Positions 9,606 to 18,882 of a DNA stretch of 64,000 nucleotides are shown here, one piece after another. Position 1 is the stretch's first letter. Each line of letters begins with the position of its first letter. The position numbers were made by a program, and so were the translations under genes. The DNA is from Gammaproteobacteria bacterium (GTDB taxonomy: Bacteria; Pseudomonadota; Gammaproteobacteria; JABDBA01), in the NCBI GenBank assembly GCA_013288885.1, contig JABDBA010000001.1:397840-461839 (forward strand). The letters are read 5' to 3'. Under the pieces are notes generated by a model. That model made no database searches and had not been told where the DNA came from. It worked only from the letters and a program-made list of their open reading frames with translations.

Positions 9606-11081
9606 TCATAATCCTCTTGCCACCAGCGCCGCAGCACGTAATATGGCGCGTGATTTATTGCACGTTTCATCCCACTCATATTCGGGGGTGGAGTCCGCGA
9701 CGATGCCACCACCCACTTGTGTAGTAAGTATTTTATCTTTGATTACACCGGTGCGAATCGCAATTGCCGTATCCAAATTACCGTTCCACGCTAAATAACC
9801 GATAGCCCCGCCATAAATACCGCGTTTAATCGGTTCTAATTCCTCAATGATTTCCATCGCGCGCACTTTAGGCGCACCGCTCAACGTACCGGCAGGGAAA
9901 GTAGCGCGCAATACATCCATCGCCGATAAATTTGGTTTTAATTTACCTATGACATTGGAAACGATATGCATCACATGCGAATAACGTTCGATACACATTT
10001 TTTCAGTTAATTGAACACTGCCGGTTTGCGCAATGCGACCAACATCATTGCGTCCTAGATCAATTAACATTAAATGCTCAGCCAATTCTTTTTTATCTTC
10101 TAATAAATCTTTTTCTAAAGCGTTATCTTCTTCTTTCGTTTTACCGCGTGGGCGTGTGCCTGCGATCGGGCGCAGAGTCACTGTACCATCTTCTAAACGC
10201 ACTAAAATTTCAGGCGATGAACCGACGATATAAAAATCATCTAAATTTAAATAATACATATAAGGCGATGGATTTAAATGGCGCAATGCGCGATATAAAT
10301 CGATCGGTTCGCTGAGATAAGGTATCGATATGCGGCGCGAATAAACCACTTGCATCGCTTCACCATCTTCGATGTATTGCTTAATGTGCCTGATGTTTTT
10401 TGCGTATTCTGCAAACGTTTGGTTCGATTGCAAATCGTCTTCTGTAACAGCAGTGCCAGAAGGCTGGCTTGATTTATTTGGTAATGATCGTGTTTGTAAT
10501 TGTCGTTCAAGCTCATCCAATTGCTGTTGCGCTGCTGCAAACGCATCATTTTGTGAAGGGTCGCAATGTGTAATTAAATACAATTGACAACTCAAATTAT
10601 CAAACACTAGCAGGTTTTCTGAAACCATTAATAAAATATCCGGCGTTGCTAACGGGTCGACCAAGTGGCTCGTACCCAATCGCGGTTCAATATAACGCAC
10701 GGTATCATAACCAAAATAACCAACCAGGCCGCCAGTGAATAGGGGTAAATTTTCCAAAACCGGTACGTGAAATTGTTTTTGGTAATTATCAATCCACGCC
10801 AATGGGTCGGCCACGGTAATCGTAGAGGTGACTTTATTATCGGTCAGCACCGTGATGTCGTAACCCGAAATTTTGATAATTGTCCGGCACGGCATCCCAA
10901 TGATGGAATAACGCCCCCATTTTTCGCCGCCCTGCACCGATTCTAAAAAGTAGGAATAAGGTTGGTCTGCCATCTTTAAATACACCCCCAGGGGTGTGTC
11001 TAAATCGGCCAAGATCTTACGCACCACAGGGATGCGGTTATAGCCTTCTTTTACGAGATGTTGGTATTGTTCGGGTGTCAT
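9606..11081 (-). CDS. trpE: Anthranilate synthase component I
   Basis: About 491 aa. It converts chorismate plus ammonia from TrpG to anthranilate, the committed step of tryptophan synthesis. The N-terminal part has [20 protein letters not shown] sequence (here [20 protein letters not shown]), which carries the LLES-type motif for tryptophan feedback binding. The C-terminal chorismate-binding domain has [28 protein letters not shown], and [12 protein letters not shown] chose the ATG at 11079-11081 because MTPEQYQHL...GYNRIP is the N-terminus of Pseudomonas-type TrpE; an ATG 13 codons upstream is possible. No trp leader peptide or attenuator was found upstream. trpG follows directly. Confidence 0.97.
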   Translation of the reverse strand: MTPEQYQHLVKEGYNRIPVVRKILADLDTPLGVYLKMADQPYSYFLESVQGGEKWGRYSIIGMPCRTIIKISGYDITVLTDNKVTSTITVADPLAWIDNYQKQFHVPVLENLPLFTGGLVGYFGYDTVRYIEPRLGTSHLVDPLATPDILLMVSENLLVFDNLSCQLYLITHCDPSQNDAFAAAQQQLDELERQLQTRSLPNKSSQPSGTAVTEDDLQSNQTFAEYAKNIRHIKQYIEDGEAMQVVYSRRISIPYLSEPIDLYRALRHLNPSPYMYYLNLDDFYIVGSSPEILVRLEDGTVTLRPIAGTRPRGKTKEEDNALEKDLLEDKKELAEHLMLIDLGRNDVGRIAQTGSVQLTEKMCIERYSHVMHIVSNVIGKLKPNLSAMDVLRATFPAGTLSGAPKVRAMEIIEELEPIKRGIYGGAIGYLAWNGNLDTAIAIRTGVIKDKILTTQVGGGIVADSTPEYEWDETCNKSRAILRAAALVARGL

Positions 11082-11131
11082 ATTAAGAGTGTAATAAGGG
11101 AAAAGGGTAAAGTCTACCATTTATCAAGATA

Positions 11132-12631
11132 TCATTGGTTTTTCCGCAGCACAAAAATAAAACTCGATACGGGTTTTCCTTGTTGCATACGTCCAGCGGC
11201 TTCACTGCTTTGTAAAATTTGAAAATGGTGTTGTTTTGCTAAATTTTCAATATACATGCGTGAATGAGTATAGCGGCCTGTAGTTTGTAATTGAAAATCA
11301 GTTTCTTTGCCCACTTCTACAGAAAATGCCAATAACCCCTGCAACTTTAAAACACACGCACATCCTGTAAACACTGCGCTTAAATCACCAAAATAAACTA
11401 ATGTATCTGCTGCGATAATTAAATCATAGCTAGCAACTAGCCCCGCTAATGCAGTAACAATATCAGATTCAATCAACTCATCATAAATATTTTTAGCGCG
11501 GGCTTTATTGAGCATGCGCGGTGAAATATCAATGCCGGTAAGGTGTTTAGCAATTTCACGAAATACTACGCCGGATAAACCGGTGCCGCAGCCTAAATCA
11601 AGCACATTCCAATTGACCGGTACGCGCGGCAAATATTTGACGAGGCTATCGGCTATTAATTGCGGGGTGAGATAATGCAAAGTTTCAGTGACGTGCTGAT
11701 CAAAATATCCCGCATAGTTGTCAAATAAGTTTTTAATATATTCAACCGGTGCAGTGCGCGGCGTGCCTTCTTGGGTGAGTGCGTCTAGCATATAACGTAC
11801 CATTACATCCTTAGGTCGCAGTGCGATGGCTTTACGATAATAGAAAATCGCTTGTTGAGGATTATCCATCTTTAAATAAATCGCGCCTAAATTACAACAA
11901 GCATCGACTTGTGTAGGCATTAATTTTAATACTTGTTCAAATTCTGCGATGGCTTCGGTTAAATAACCTGATGCCATAAATGCAACGCCGAGATTATAAT
12001 GTGCATCGCTGTCTTCAGGTACTAAACGTAAAAATAATTGATAGTGCCAAATTGCATCGCTTAAGCGATCTTGTTGCAGAAAAGTAGCTGCTAAATTGCT
12101 GCGCGCATCAGTGTGCATAGGTGCAAATTGTAATGCTTGATTAAAATAGGCGGTCGCTTGATCGAAGCGGCCTTGTTTTAGAAAAGCAACGCCTAAATTA
12201 TTTAATGTTTCTACATGTTCGGGTTGTATTTTTAATACGGTATTGTAATGAGAAACAGCTGGATCTATTTCTCCTTGCGCCAGATAAAGATTGCCGAGTT
12301 GATAATGCGCGACAGTTGACTGTGGGTCTAGTTGTAAAATTTGCTGAAATTGTTGCAAAGCTTTAGTCGTTTCACCTTGGCGTAACCATAACATGGCGAG
12401 ATTTAAATGTGCTTGCAAATAATCGGGCTGCAAATTAATTGCTGTTGTGTATTGTAGCTGTGCTGCGGCGAAATCATTTAATTTATAAAATATGACGCCG
12501 AGATTATTGTGTGCTTCGGCATGAGTGGGATCAAGCTCAAGAAATTTTTGGTATAAGGTTTTGGCTGCAGCAAGGTCGTCAGCGTGGTGCGCCTTAAAGG
12601 CGCTTTCAAAGAGCGCCTGTGATTTGTTCAT
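11132..12631 (-). CDS. TPR-repeat protein with C-terminal SAM-dependent methyltransferase domain
   Basis: A 499-aa protein with two parts. Residues about 1-285 are eight or so TPR units (recurring A..NLG..Y...G....A...Y..A....P), a protein-binding solenoid. Residues about 310-499 form a class I methyltransferase with the SAM loop VLDLGCGTGLSG, a GIDISPRML acidic strand end and a DLIIAADTLVYFGDL motif IV. The same fusion is found in many proteobacteria as a predicted methyltransferase of unknown target. No signal peptide is seen, so it should be cytoplasmic. Its ATG lies inside the end of sixA (26-base overlap), and trpE is next downstream. Substrate unknown. Confidence 0.88.
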   Translation of the reverse strand: MNKSQALFESAFKAHHADDLAAAKTLYQKFLELDPTHAEAHNNLGVIFYKLNDFAAAQLQYTTAINLQPDYLQAHLNLAMLWLRQGETTKALQQFQQILQLDPQSTVAHYQLGNLYLAQGEIDPAVSHYNTVLKIQPEHVETLNNLGVAFLKQGRFDQATAYFNQALQFAPMHTDARSNLAATFLQQDRLSDAIWHYQLFLRLVPEDSDAHYNLGVAFMASGYLTEAIAEFEQVLKLMPTQVDACCNLGAIYLKMDNPQQAIFYYRKAIALRPKDVMVRYMLDALTQEGTPRTAPVEYIKNLFDNYAGYFDQHVTETLHYLTPQLIADSLVKYLPRVPVNWNVLDLGCGTGLSGVVFREIAKHLTGIDISPRMLNKARAKNIYDELIESDIVTALAGLVASYDLIIAADTLVYFGDLSAVFTGCACVLKLQGLLAFSVEVGKETDFQLQTTGRYTHSRMYIENLAKQHHFQILQSSEAAGRMQQGKPVSSFIFVLRKNQ

Positions 12632-13115
12632 GATCAGGATGTAGGAAAGTAATTAATTTAGTTTCAGCATCAGAAATGTGCGGCCAGGTTTTCATGTTAA
12701 ATGAAATGCCAACAACGCCACAGGTAGGAATATTCATTTTCGCACTATCACAAAGATAATGCGTTAACCAAGTTAAGCTGGGATTATGTCCGAAATAGAA
12801 CGCGGTATTTATTTTGCTATCGATATGTTTAATGAGTTCTACCATATCTTCTACGCCACCATTATAGATCAGCATTTCAGTTTTGATTTTTTTTAAAGGG
12901 TAGCTGAATTCTTCTGCCATTATTTCGGCAGTTTTAATGGAGCGTAACGCGGGGCTGGCAATAATTAAATCGGGTTTTGCTTTTTGTTTTTTTAATGCCA
13001 GCGCCATGGTTTTAGCATCTTCCTCACCAACGGGCGTGAGTGGTCTGTCAAAATCTTGTAGGTTTGCGTCTTCCCAGCTCGCTTTGGCGTGTCGAATCAG
13101 ATAAAGATATTTCAT
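12606..13115 (-). CDS. sixA: SixA-like histidine phosphatase
   Basis: A 169-aa histidine phosphatase (phosphoglycerate-mutase-like fold). The catalytic RHAK (residues 8-11, LIRHAKASW) and the second His in FGHNPSL are present, as is the SPALRSIKTAE arginine-containing motif. E. coli SixA removes phosphate from histidine phosphotransfer proteins (such as ArcB and the nitrogen PTS protein NPr). This one is the same size. It lies in a minus-strand run with hspQ and the TPR-methyltransferase, whose start it overlaps. Function in this organism is inferred from the family. Confidence 0.88.
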   Translation of the reverse strand: MKYLYLIRHAKASWEDANLQDFDRPLTPVGEEDAKTMALALKKQKAKPDLIIASPALRSIKTAEIMAEEFSYPLKKIKTEMLIYNGGVEDMVELIKHIDSKINTAFYFGHNPSLTWLTHYLCDSAKMNIPTCGVVGISFNMKTWPHISDAETKLITFLHPDHEQITGAL

Positions 13116-13133
13116 AGGTAAATCACCGAGTAG

Positions 13134-13451
13134 CTAATTGGTTGTTCGATGAGGAATATAAATGCCATTTTGAAAATCATCAAAAAAATGATCAAGCTCT
13201 GGGTGTTCTATCGCTTCATTCGATTGATCAGATTCCAGTTGTGATTCAGCGGCATAAGCATGATGCACCGAACCATGTACTAACAGCAAGTACCAGGGTT
13301 TATCTTTGCTGGGGCTGCCGGAAGTCATTTTGTTATACCATTCATCGGTACCTTGAAAAGTGGCATCTACGTCGATGATAACCCCACGATAACCAAATAA
13401 AGTATGTTGGACAACTTGGCCTACGCCGAAACGTGCTCTATGCGTATCCAT
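13134..13451 (-). CDS. hspQ: Heat shock protein HspQ
   Basis: A 105-aa member of the HspQ/YccV hemimethylated-DNA-binding fold. The sequence RFGVGQVVQHTLFGYRGVIIDVDATFQ followed by PWYLLLVHGS and YAAESQLE is typical. In E. coli HspQ is a heat-inducible specificity factor for the Lon protease that also affects DnaA stability. The C-terminus (LDHFFDDFQNGIYIPH) is conserved in the family. The gap to sixA is 18 bases, so the two probably share a transcript. No sigma-32 promoter was convincing upstream. Confidence 0.92.
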   Translation of the reverse strand: MDTHRARFGVGQVVQHTLFGYRGVIIDVDATFQGTDEWYNKMTSGSPSKDKPWYLLLVHGSVHHAYAAESQLESDQSNEAIEHPELDHFFDDFQNGIYIPHRTTN

Positions 13452-13495
13452 AAATTAATTCCTATTGCTTAAATTTTTTAAAGAGTATAGCAGGT

Positions 13496-13933
13496 TCATT
13501 TTCCTTTAGCTGCGCTAACCATATAATTAATCGCTGCTTCTAAATCGGTGGCGGTGCATTCCATGCAGGTCCCTTTTGGGGGCATTGCTTTATACCCGTT
13601 AGTGGCATGATCAAGCAAGGTTTTTATGCCTTCGGCAATGCGGGGTTGCCATGCGCCTTGGTCACCAAATTTGGGGGCTCCTGCTAAGCCGCTGCCATGA
13701 CAAACCACACATTTGCTGTCGTAGATTTTTTTACCCGTATCGGCGCTAGCTACCGCCGGGCTGGCAGCTGCTGCGGCGACGGCAGTCACCGGTTGGGCGC
13801 CTTGTGGGGTGGCTATATTGACCTCCCCGACCGGTTTTATGCGTGCTTGAATGAATTCAGGGGAATACAGGTCAATGGTGGCATAGCCCACAATGGGTAT
13901 TAAAACGATAGCAATTAGATAGCGCAAACGCAT
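13496..13933 (-). CDS. Monohaem cytochrome c, c5-like
   Basis: A 145-aa c-type cytochrome. The N-terminal hydrophobic stretch YLIAIVLIPIVGYATI is a signal peptide or membrane anchor; an Ala/Pro/Val-rich linker follows; then one haem site CVVCH (about residues 75-79). A candidate distal Met is in YKAMPPKG and a Cys pair in GTCMEC, the disulfide seen in cytochromes c5. It would act in periplasmic electron transfer, probably towards a terminal oxidase. The ATG has an AGGGAAA ribosome site. hspQ lies 44 bases downstream and the repeat-rich 655-base gap is upstream. Confidence 0.92.
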   Translation of the reverse strand: MRLRYLIAIVLIPIVGYATIDLYSPEFIQARIKPVGEVNIATPQGAQPVTAVAAAAASPAVASADTGKKIYDSKCVVCHGSGLAGAPKFGDQGAWQPRIAEGIKTLLDHATNGYKAMPPKGTCMECTATDLEAAINYMVSAAKGK

Positions 13934-14002
13934 GGTTTTTCCCTGCTTACCAAGAGTAGATGTAGGGCATATTAGCTGAATTTTGCAGGGGATGCATTAG
14001 TG

Positions 14003-14193
14003 TTGTCTGAATGCCAAAAAGCAGACGGAAGATCGTGGAAAGAAAGGGCGTGGGGGAATGTCAACGCAAACACGCCATAAATACGTCCATGTAGGCTCGT
14101 CTGCCTCGTCCCTGATGCAGACGGTTTGCTTATGACACTTCCCCCGCGCCCTTTCTCTGTCGATCATCGTGGGTCTGCTTTTGGCACAGACAA
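14003..14193. repeat. Long hairpin repeat, family A, nested copy
   Basis: A 191-bp imperfect palindrome. The left end (TTGTCTGAATGCCAAAA-AGCAGAC, 14003-14026) pairs with the right end (GTCTGCTTTTGGCA-CAGACAA, 14173-14193), and the arms continue inward through GAAAGGGCG and TGGGGGAA matched by TTCCCCC and CGCCCTTTC. Inside lies a second element (about 14058-14138) whose ends ATGTCAACGCAAAC and GTTTGCTTATGACA resemble the ends of the copy at 56681-56823. This looks like one element inside another, in the 655-base gap between the cytochrome c and 133-aa genes. Confidence 0.82.
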
Positions 14194-14291
14194 CCCCCTT
14201 GCGAACATAAATATTCCTACTTAGGGCTAAGTCGAGCCAATCAATACCCAGCAGATCTTTACTGTTTATTTGTGGGTAAGGGTGTATTGAA

Positions 14292-14350
14292 ACATTTCCT
14301 ACGCCCTTTCTCTGCCAATCATCGTGGGGCTGCTTTTGGCATTCAGACAA
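14292..14350. repeat. Half copy of the long hairpin repeat
   Basis: This stretch repeats the right arm of the neighbouring element (compare 14135-14193): both contain CGCCCTTTCTCTG, ATCATCGTGGG and CTGCTTTTGGCA followed by CAGACAA. No matching left arm follows or precedes it, so it is a solo arm or a truncated copy. Confidence 0.7.
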
Positions 14351-14400
14351 TCCACTTCTGGCTGTGCATGAGATTTTCTCCTGTTATATAACATAGAAAC

Positions 14401-14486
14401 CTTAAGGAATTCTTAAGGAAAATTTGAAGAAAAAGTGAAAAATATTTTTTCTATTTAAGTATTTCTTAAGGTTCGGCTGGTAGAAT
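14401..14486 (+). promoter_or_regulatory. Double PmrA-like tandem box with -10, upstream of the 133-aa gene
   Basis: Two tandem boxes of period 11 lie 53 bases apart. Box 1 is CTTAAGGAA-TT-CTTAAGGAA (14401-14420), an exact 9-base repeat. Box 2 is TTTAAGTAT-TT-CTTAAGGTT (14454-14473). A -10-like TAGAAT (14481-14486) starts 16 bases after the start of the last half-site, so box 2 overlaps the -35 position, as expected for a PmrA-type activator. The promoter points to the gene at 14590. Assignment to PmrA is from recall of its consensus. Confidence 0.65.
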
Positions 14487-14589
14487 TGGGGGTGCAGGTA
14501 AATTATGTAAGTTTTTCAGACGACGAAAGATAGGGTATAAGGAGGTTTTTTACTCATTCAGATTTAGATTTAAAGATAGGTATTACACC

Positions 14590-14991
14590 GTGACCAAGAT
14601 AAAAAAAATTAATACCACTCACAGCGCCAGTAACGCAGATGATCATATTGAGGTCATTTTATTTTGCCCTGATTTGATCCAAAAACGTAAGAAGGCAGAA
14701 GAATTAGTTGATCTTTTTGATGAAATTAACGTTGAGGGAATAGCGGCGCAGAGCGTGTTATTTCTCAAACTGGAAAGTGCGTTGCAATACAGCCGTTTTA
14801 TGCAAAACAGCCATGGTTTATTGCGTGCGTTTATTCCGCATCATGCGATTGAAGGGCATACTCATGGCTTGGCGATCAAACGTGGCACGCTTGCTAAAAC
14901 GCATATCCACGGGGTTTACCCGGGCGATAAAAAAGGTTCTATCTATATTGAAAACCCGCATTTTGCCGTGCAACTTGATTCTGAAAAATAA
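14590..14991 (+). CDS. Uncharacterised 133-aa protein under a PmrA-like promoter
   Basis: I do not recognise this protein. It is soluble by appearance, with no signal peptide or membrane segment, a basic N-terminus and a His-rich middle (FIPHHAIEGHTHGLAIKRGTLAKTHIHG). The start is GTG with a weak AGG ahead; no in-frame ATG exists until about residue 90. A strong AAGGAGG at 14540 is too far upstream to serve the GTG and is not followed by a usable in-frame start codon. The gene stands alone between a repeat-filled gap and convergent mnmE. The double PmrA-like box upstream groups it with the 722-aa and 1919-aa proteins, so a secreted effector or a PmrA-regulated small protein is possible; this is inference. 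Confidence 0.72.
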   Translation: MTKIKKINTTHSASNADDHIEVILFCPDLIQKRKKAEELVDLFDEINVEGIAAQSVLFLKLESALQYSRFMQNSHGLLRAFIPHHAIEGHTHGLAIKRGTLAKTHIHGVYPGDKKGSIYIENPHFAVQLDSEK

Positions 14992-15002
14992 GCCTACCCT
15001 AA

Positions 15003-15047
15003 GAAATAATTTCTGTTCGCAAGCCGATTGTGGGCAGAAATTATTTC
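15003..15047. terminator. Bidirectional terminator hairpin
   Basis: GAAATAATTTCTG (15003-15015) and CAGAAATTATTTC (15035-15047) form a perfect 13-bp stem between the convergent 133-aa gene and mnmE. The arms are A/T-rich, and the loop is 19 bases. Confidence 0.7.
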
Positions 15048-15051
15048 GTAT

Positions 15052-16428
15052 TTACTTCCCAATACAAAACTGCGCGAAGATGCAGCCTAATAAATCTTCG
15101 GTGCTGAATGCGCCGGTAATTTCACCTAATGCGTGTTGCGCGGCGCGTAAATCTTCTGCCAGCAATTCACCGGCGCGATGTTGTTTAATTTGCACATGCC
15201 CGGTTTTAAGTGCGGTTTCGGCGCGTGCCAATGCATCTAAATGTCTGCGTCGCGCGCTAAAATTGCCTTCTTGCTGACTATTAAATCCCAAACAATTTTT
15301 TAGATAACTACGTAATAAATTAATGCCCGCACCCGTCTTAGCAGAGAGCGTAATTACATCGATATTATCGGCGATTTGATATTGTTGTGGTTGCTCATCG
15401 GCAAGATCGATTTTATTGCGGATTATTGTCAAGCGATGTGAAGTCAAACGCTGTTGAAATAATTCAGTTTGCAATTGATCAACGTCTAATTCTTGCGTGG
15501 CAACATCATCAATAATCAATAACACGCGATCGGCTTTATTAATTTCAGCGAGCGCGCGCCGCATACCCTCTTGTTCCACTTTATTTTTGCTGACGCGCAA
15601 ACCAGCAGTGTCGATAATGTGCAATGGCAAACCATCGATTTGAATCGTTTCACGTAACACATCACGCGTAGTGCCGGGAATATCCGTGACAATCGCACTG
15701 TTGCGCCCACTTAACGCGTTTAATAAACTCGATTTACCCGCATTCGGGCGACCGGCAATCACGATGCTCATGCCTTCACGTAATAACGCGCCTTGCTGCG
15801 CGATGGTTTGAATAGCGTGAATTTCTTGTAACAACGCCGCGACTTTTTCTGTGATGTTGCCTTCACTTAAAAAATCAATTTCTTCTTCAGCAAAATCAAT
15901 CGCCGCTTCAACATACATACGCAAATGAATCAATTGATCAACTAATAAATTAATGCGCTGCGAAAAATCACCCTGCAAGGAACGCATTGCAGCGCGCGCG
16001 GCTTGCTCAGAACCTGCATCGATAAGATCAGCAATTGCTTCGGCCTGTGCTAAATCTAATTTATCGTTTAAAAAAGCCCGTTCAGAAAATTCACCGGGTC
16101 TGGCAACGCGCGCACCCATTTGCAAAATGCGTTTTAACAAACAATCTAAAATAACTGGCCCGCCGTGGCCTTGTAACTCCAACACATCTTCGCCGGTAAA
16201 AGAATGCGGCGCGGGGAAGTACAACGCAATACCTTGATCAATAACGCTTTGATCTTCCGCTAAAAAAGCAGCGAAAGTCGCCAAGCGCGGTTGTGGGAGC
16301 TTACCCAAAATAACTTGCGCGATAGTTTTGGTATTAGTACCGGAAATACGAATAATGCCCACACCACCACGCCCGGGCGGTGTAGCGATTGCAGTGATGG
16401 TATCGAGTGGAGTTAAGGCAGCGCACAT
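15052..16428 (-). CDS. mnmE: tRNA uridine-5-carboxymethylaminomethyl modification GTPase
   Basis: A 458-aa GTPase that, with MnmG, installs the cmnm5 group on the wobble uridine of several tRNAs. Domain order: formyl-THF-binding N-terminal domain ([21 protein letters not shown]), helical domain, inserted G domain with [12 protein letters not shown] (G1), DIPGTTRD (G2), DTAG (G3) and NKID (G4), and the C-terminal signature [11 protein letters not shown] with the catalytic Cys. Length matches the family. It is the last gene of the rpmH-rnpA-yidD-yidC-mnmE group, separated from yidC by a hairpin repeat (16475-16565). Confidence 0.98.
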   Translation of the reverse strand: MCAALTPLDTITAIATPPGRGGVGIIRISGTNTKTIAQVILGKLPQPRLATFAAFLAEDQSVIDQGIALYFPAPHSFTGEDVLELQGHGGPVILDCLLKRILQMGARVARPGEFSERAFLNDKLDLAQAEAIADLIDAGSEQAARAAMRSLQGDFSQRINLLVDQLIHLRMYVEAAIDFAEEEIDFLSEGNITEKVAALLQEIHAIQTIAQQGALLREGMSIVIAGRPNAGKSSLLNALSGRNSAIVTDIPGTTRDVLRETIQIDGLPLHIIDTAGLRVSKNKVEQEGMRRALAEINKADRVLLIIDDVATQELDVDQLQTELFQQRLTSHRLTIIRNKIDLADEQPQQYQIADNIDVITLSAKTGAGINLLRSYLKNCLGFNSQQEGNFSARRRHLDALARAETALKTGHVQIKQHRAGELLAEDLRAAQHALGEITGAFSTEDLLGCIFAQFCIGK

Positions 16429-16474
16429 ATATATGTTATGGGTATCAGAATCTGGATTAATTCGGCAGAGTGGG

Positions 16475-16565
16475 CTGCATGAAGTGCCATAAGCAGACCG
16501 TCGATTACATGGACGTAATCAACGATCGCATGGACGCAGTTTCGTCTGCGTTGGCATTCAGGCAG
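16475..16565. repeat. Long hairpin repeat, family A, copy 2
   Basis: A 91-bp palindrome between yidC and mnmE with ends CTGCATGAAGTGCCA...AGCAGAC and GTCTGCGTTGGCATTCAGGCAG. The 71-base core is the same as copy 1 (8933-9003) except for one T/C change within the inner hairpin. The outermost bases differ from copy 1, yet still largely pair with their own partner arm. Confidence 0.85.
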
Positions 16566-16600
16566 TATACTCACGACGAATTAATGGCATTTTAATGGCA

Positions 16601-18277
16601 TTATTTAACCGTCGCTAAATCTCTTTTCTTCGCATCATCCAAATCCATTTTGCGCATGATGTACCACTGCTGCAAAATAGTTAAAGTGTTATTTACCAAC
16701 CAATACAACACCAAACCGGCAGGGAAGCTTAAAAATAAAAAGGTAAAAAAGACTGGCAAAAACTGCATCATTTTTGCTTGCATTGGGTCGGGTGGTGCAG
16801 GGTTCAGTTTCTGCTGAATATACATCGTGATACCCATTAACACCGGCAATACGTAGAATGGGTCTTTGATCGATAAATCATGGATCCAAAAAATAAATGG
16901 CGCTTGGCGTAATTCCACACTCTCCAACAACACCCAATATAAAGCGATAAAAACCGGGATCTGCACTATCACCGGTAAACAGCCACTCATCGGGTTGACT
17001 TTTTCATTACGATACAACTCCATCGTCGCTTGGCTGGCTTTTTGCCGGTCATCGCCATAACGTTCTCTGATCGCCTGCATACGCGGTTGTAATTTACGCA
17101 TCACCGCCATAGAACGAAAACTCTTCGCCGACAAATGATAAAACGCCAATTTAATTAACAACGTTACAACCACAATCGCCCAACCCCAATTGCCGATAAT
17201 GTCATAAATGTGTTTTAACAACCAAAAAATCGCGATCGAAATAAACCACAACACACCATAATCAATCGTGAGATCAAGATTAGGCGCGACTGCTTTTAAA
17301 CGATCCATGCTTTCGGGGCCGGTATAAAGTTTGATGTTAGCAACGGTTTGTTGCCCCGGCGCAACTACGATCGGTTTGCCAACCATACCTAAGGTATAAA
17401 GATCATTATTCGCGCGGCTGTAATAATTAAACGTGCTAGAACCATCAGGAATCCACGCACTTAAAAAATAATGCTCCAGCATCGCTTCCCAACCACCTTG
17501 CACTTGCGTATTCAAATCTTGATCGGTCATTTTGCTAAAGCTCAATTTTTTATACGGCGCGGCGGGGCTGGAAATAGCAGCACCTACATACGAGCTAATG
17601 CTAAATAATCCATGGGGCGGCGAAGGTGGTTTTTTGCGTTGTAACTGCGCGTACATTTGTCCGGACCACGGTTGTTGGGAATTATTAACAATTTGATATT
17701 GCACTTTGACTTGATAATCATCACGATTAAAAATAAATTGTTTGTGAATGACAATGCCTTCTTTATTTTGCCAACTCATATCCACTGTCAATGTATTTTG
17801 ATCAGGTGCTAATTCATAATTAGTTTTTTGCACGCTATAAGCGGCTTGGCCTTGTTCGGTGTCCGGGCCTAGTTTGCTCAGCAAACCACTTTGTGCCACA
17901 TACAAAGAAGCAGGATCATCATTGAGTAATTGATAAGGCGGTTGATTGTCACCGAGTGCTTGCGGATATTTTAACAAATGCGCTTGTACTAAATTACCTT
18001 GTGGGTCGATCGCTACTTTTAACACGTCTGTGGTGACGGTAATGAGCTGCTCAGCAGGTGCTTTCGTTACCACGGGCGTAGCGTTAGGCTGCATGGCGGC
18101 TGCCGATTGCGCGACGGTATGTGGTATTTGCGTTGGCGGTAGTGCCGAACTGGTTGGCGCAGGTGTTGCCTGCGCGGTAGCAGCAACGGGTTTGACCATT
18201 TCATTTTGCCAGGCATTCCACAACATAAAGCCAATTAAAAACAAAACGCTTAATAAGATAATTCGTGAACGTTCCAT
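16601..18277 (-). CDS. yidC: Membrane protein insertase YidC
   Basis: A 558-aa inner-membrane insertase that works with SecYEG and alone to insert and fold membrane proteins. Layout fits the Gram-negative form: N-terminal anchor (IILLSVLFLIGFMLWNAW), a Pro/Ala-rich linker, the large periplasmic beta domain (about residues 70-320), then the conserved five-helix core with WGWAIVVVTLLIKLAFY, a cytoplasmic coiled hairpin (MRKLQPRMQAIRERYGDDRQK), NPMSGCLPVIVQIPVFIALY, and a Lys/Arg-rich tail. yidD lies 6 bases upstream. Confidence 0.98.
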   Translation of the reverse strand: MERSRIILLSVLFLIGFMLWNAWQNEMVKPVAATAQATPAPTSSALPPTQIPHTVAQSAAAMQPNATPVVTKAPAEQLITVTTDVLKVAIDPQGNLVQAHLLKYPQALGDNQPPYQLLNDDPASLYVAQSGLLSKLGPDTEQGQAAYSVQKTNYELAPDQNTLTVDMSWQNKEGIVIHKQFIFNRDDYQVKVQYQIVNNSQQPWSGQMYAQLQRKKPPSPPHGLFSISSYVGAAISSPAAPYKKLSFSKMTDQDLNTQVQGGWEAMLEHYFLSAWIPDGSSTFNYYSRANNDLYTLGMVGKPIVVAPGQQTVANIKLYTGPESMDRLKAVAPNLDLTIDYGVLWFISIAIFWLLKHIYDIIGNWGWAIVVVTLLIKLAFYHLSAKSFRSMAVMRKLQPRMQAIRERYGDDRQKASQATMELYRNEKVNPMSGCLPVIVQIPVFIALYWVLLESVELRQAPFIFWIHDLSIKDPFYVLPVLMGITMYIQQKLNPAPPDPMQAKMMQFLPVFFTFLFLSFPAGLVLYWLVNNTLTILQQWYIMRKMDLDDAKKRDLATVK

Positions 18278-18283
18278 AATATT

Positions 18284-18544
18284 TTATCGATGCAAGTGAG
18301 AGTGAGTTGATTTAAGTTCTGGCACGGGGTCTATTCCACCCGTATGCCAGGGATGACAGCATAACAGTCGTTTGCCAGCGAGGAAAGACCCACGGCAAAT
18401 CCCGAAGCGTTCAATCGCCGTGATGGCGTATTGCGAGCAACTGGGATAAAAACGGCAGCGTTGGCCTAAGAATGGGCTTATAAACCAGCGATAGCACTTA
18501 ATTAATAGGATTAAGGCTTTACTGAAGAGATGAGTTTTGCCCAT
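18284..18544 (-). CDS. yidD: Membrane protein insertion efficiency factor YidD
   Basis: An 86-aa protein of the YidD family: short hydrophobic start ([19 protein letters not shown]), then [41 protein letters not shown], with the conserved Cys residues. The family helps YidC-dependent insertion in an unknown way. It overlaps rnpA by about 34 bases and precedes yidC by 6 bases, the standard order. The His-rich C-terminal tail is variable between species. Confidence 0.95.
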   Translation of the reverse strand: MGKTHLFSKALILLIKCYRWFISPFLGQRCRFYPSCSQYAITAIERFGICRGSFLAGKRLLCCHPWHTGGIDPVPELKSTHSHLHR

Positions 18545-18882
18545 TGTTTGTCCAGAGTCTGGCGGATATCAGTTTTGTTGAATTTTTTAATATCGGCATA
18601 AGCCACTGCTACTATATCAAATCCGCCGATGGTATGTTGGTTTAAACGAAAACTTTCGCGCATCAACCGTTTAATTTGATTACGCGCCACCGCTTTGCGC
18701 ACGGCTTTTTTGGAGACGACCACGCCTAAACGCGGGTGCTCCAAGTCATTCGGTTTAACGAATAACGCTAAAAAACCACAGGAATATTTTTTCCCACTAC
18801 GGAAGGTTGCCGCAAATTGTTCAGCGTGGGTCAGTTTTAATTGCTTGGGAAGAGCAAAGCTTAACTTAACACTACTAAGCAC
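18511..18882 (-). CDS. rnpA: Ribonuclease P protein component
   Basis: A 123-aa basic protein, the protein subunit of RNase P, which trims the 5' ends of tRNA precursors together with the RNA subunit. Seen: the N-terminal [17 protein letters not shown], the strand [29 protein letters not shown] with the RNR-type motif, and [11 protein letters not shown]. The start is GTG, overlapping the end of rpmH by 8 bases; no ATG lies in a better place. The dense rpmH-rnpA-yidD overlaps imply coupled translation. Confidence 0.95.
   Translation of the reverse strand: MLSSVKLSFALPKQLKLTHAEQFAATFRSGKKYSCGFLALFVKPNDLEHPRLGVVVSKKAVRKAVARNQIKRLMRESFRLNQHTIGGFDIVAVAYADIKKFNKTDIRQTLDKQWAKLISSVKP

Noticed and set aside
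13997..14350. A 117-codon open frame on the minus strand
   Set aside because: It lies entirely in the palindromic hairpin repeats, has no family features and no ribosome site; the open frame is a by-product of the repeat.
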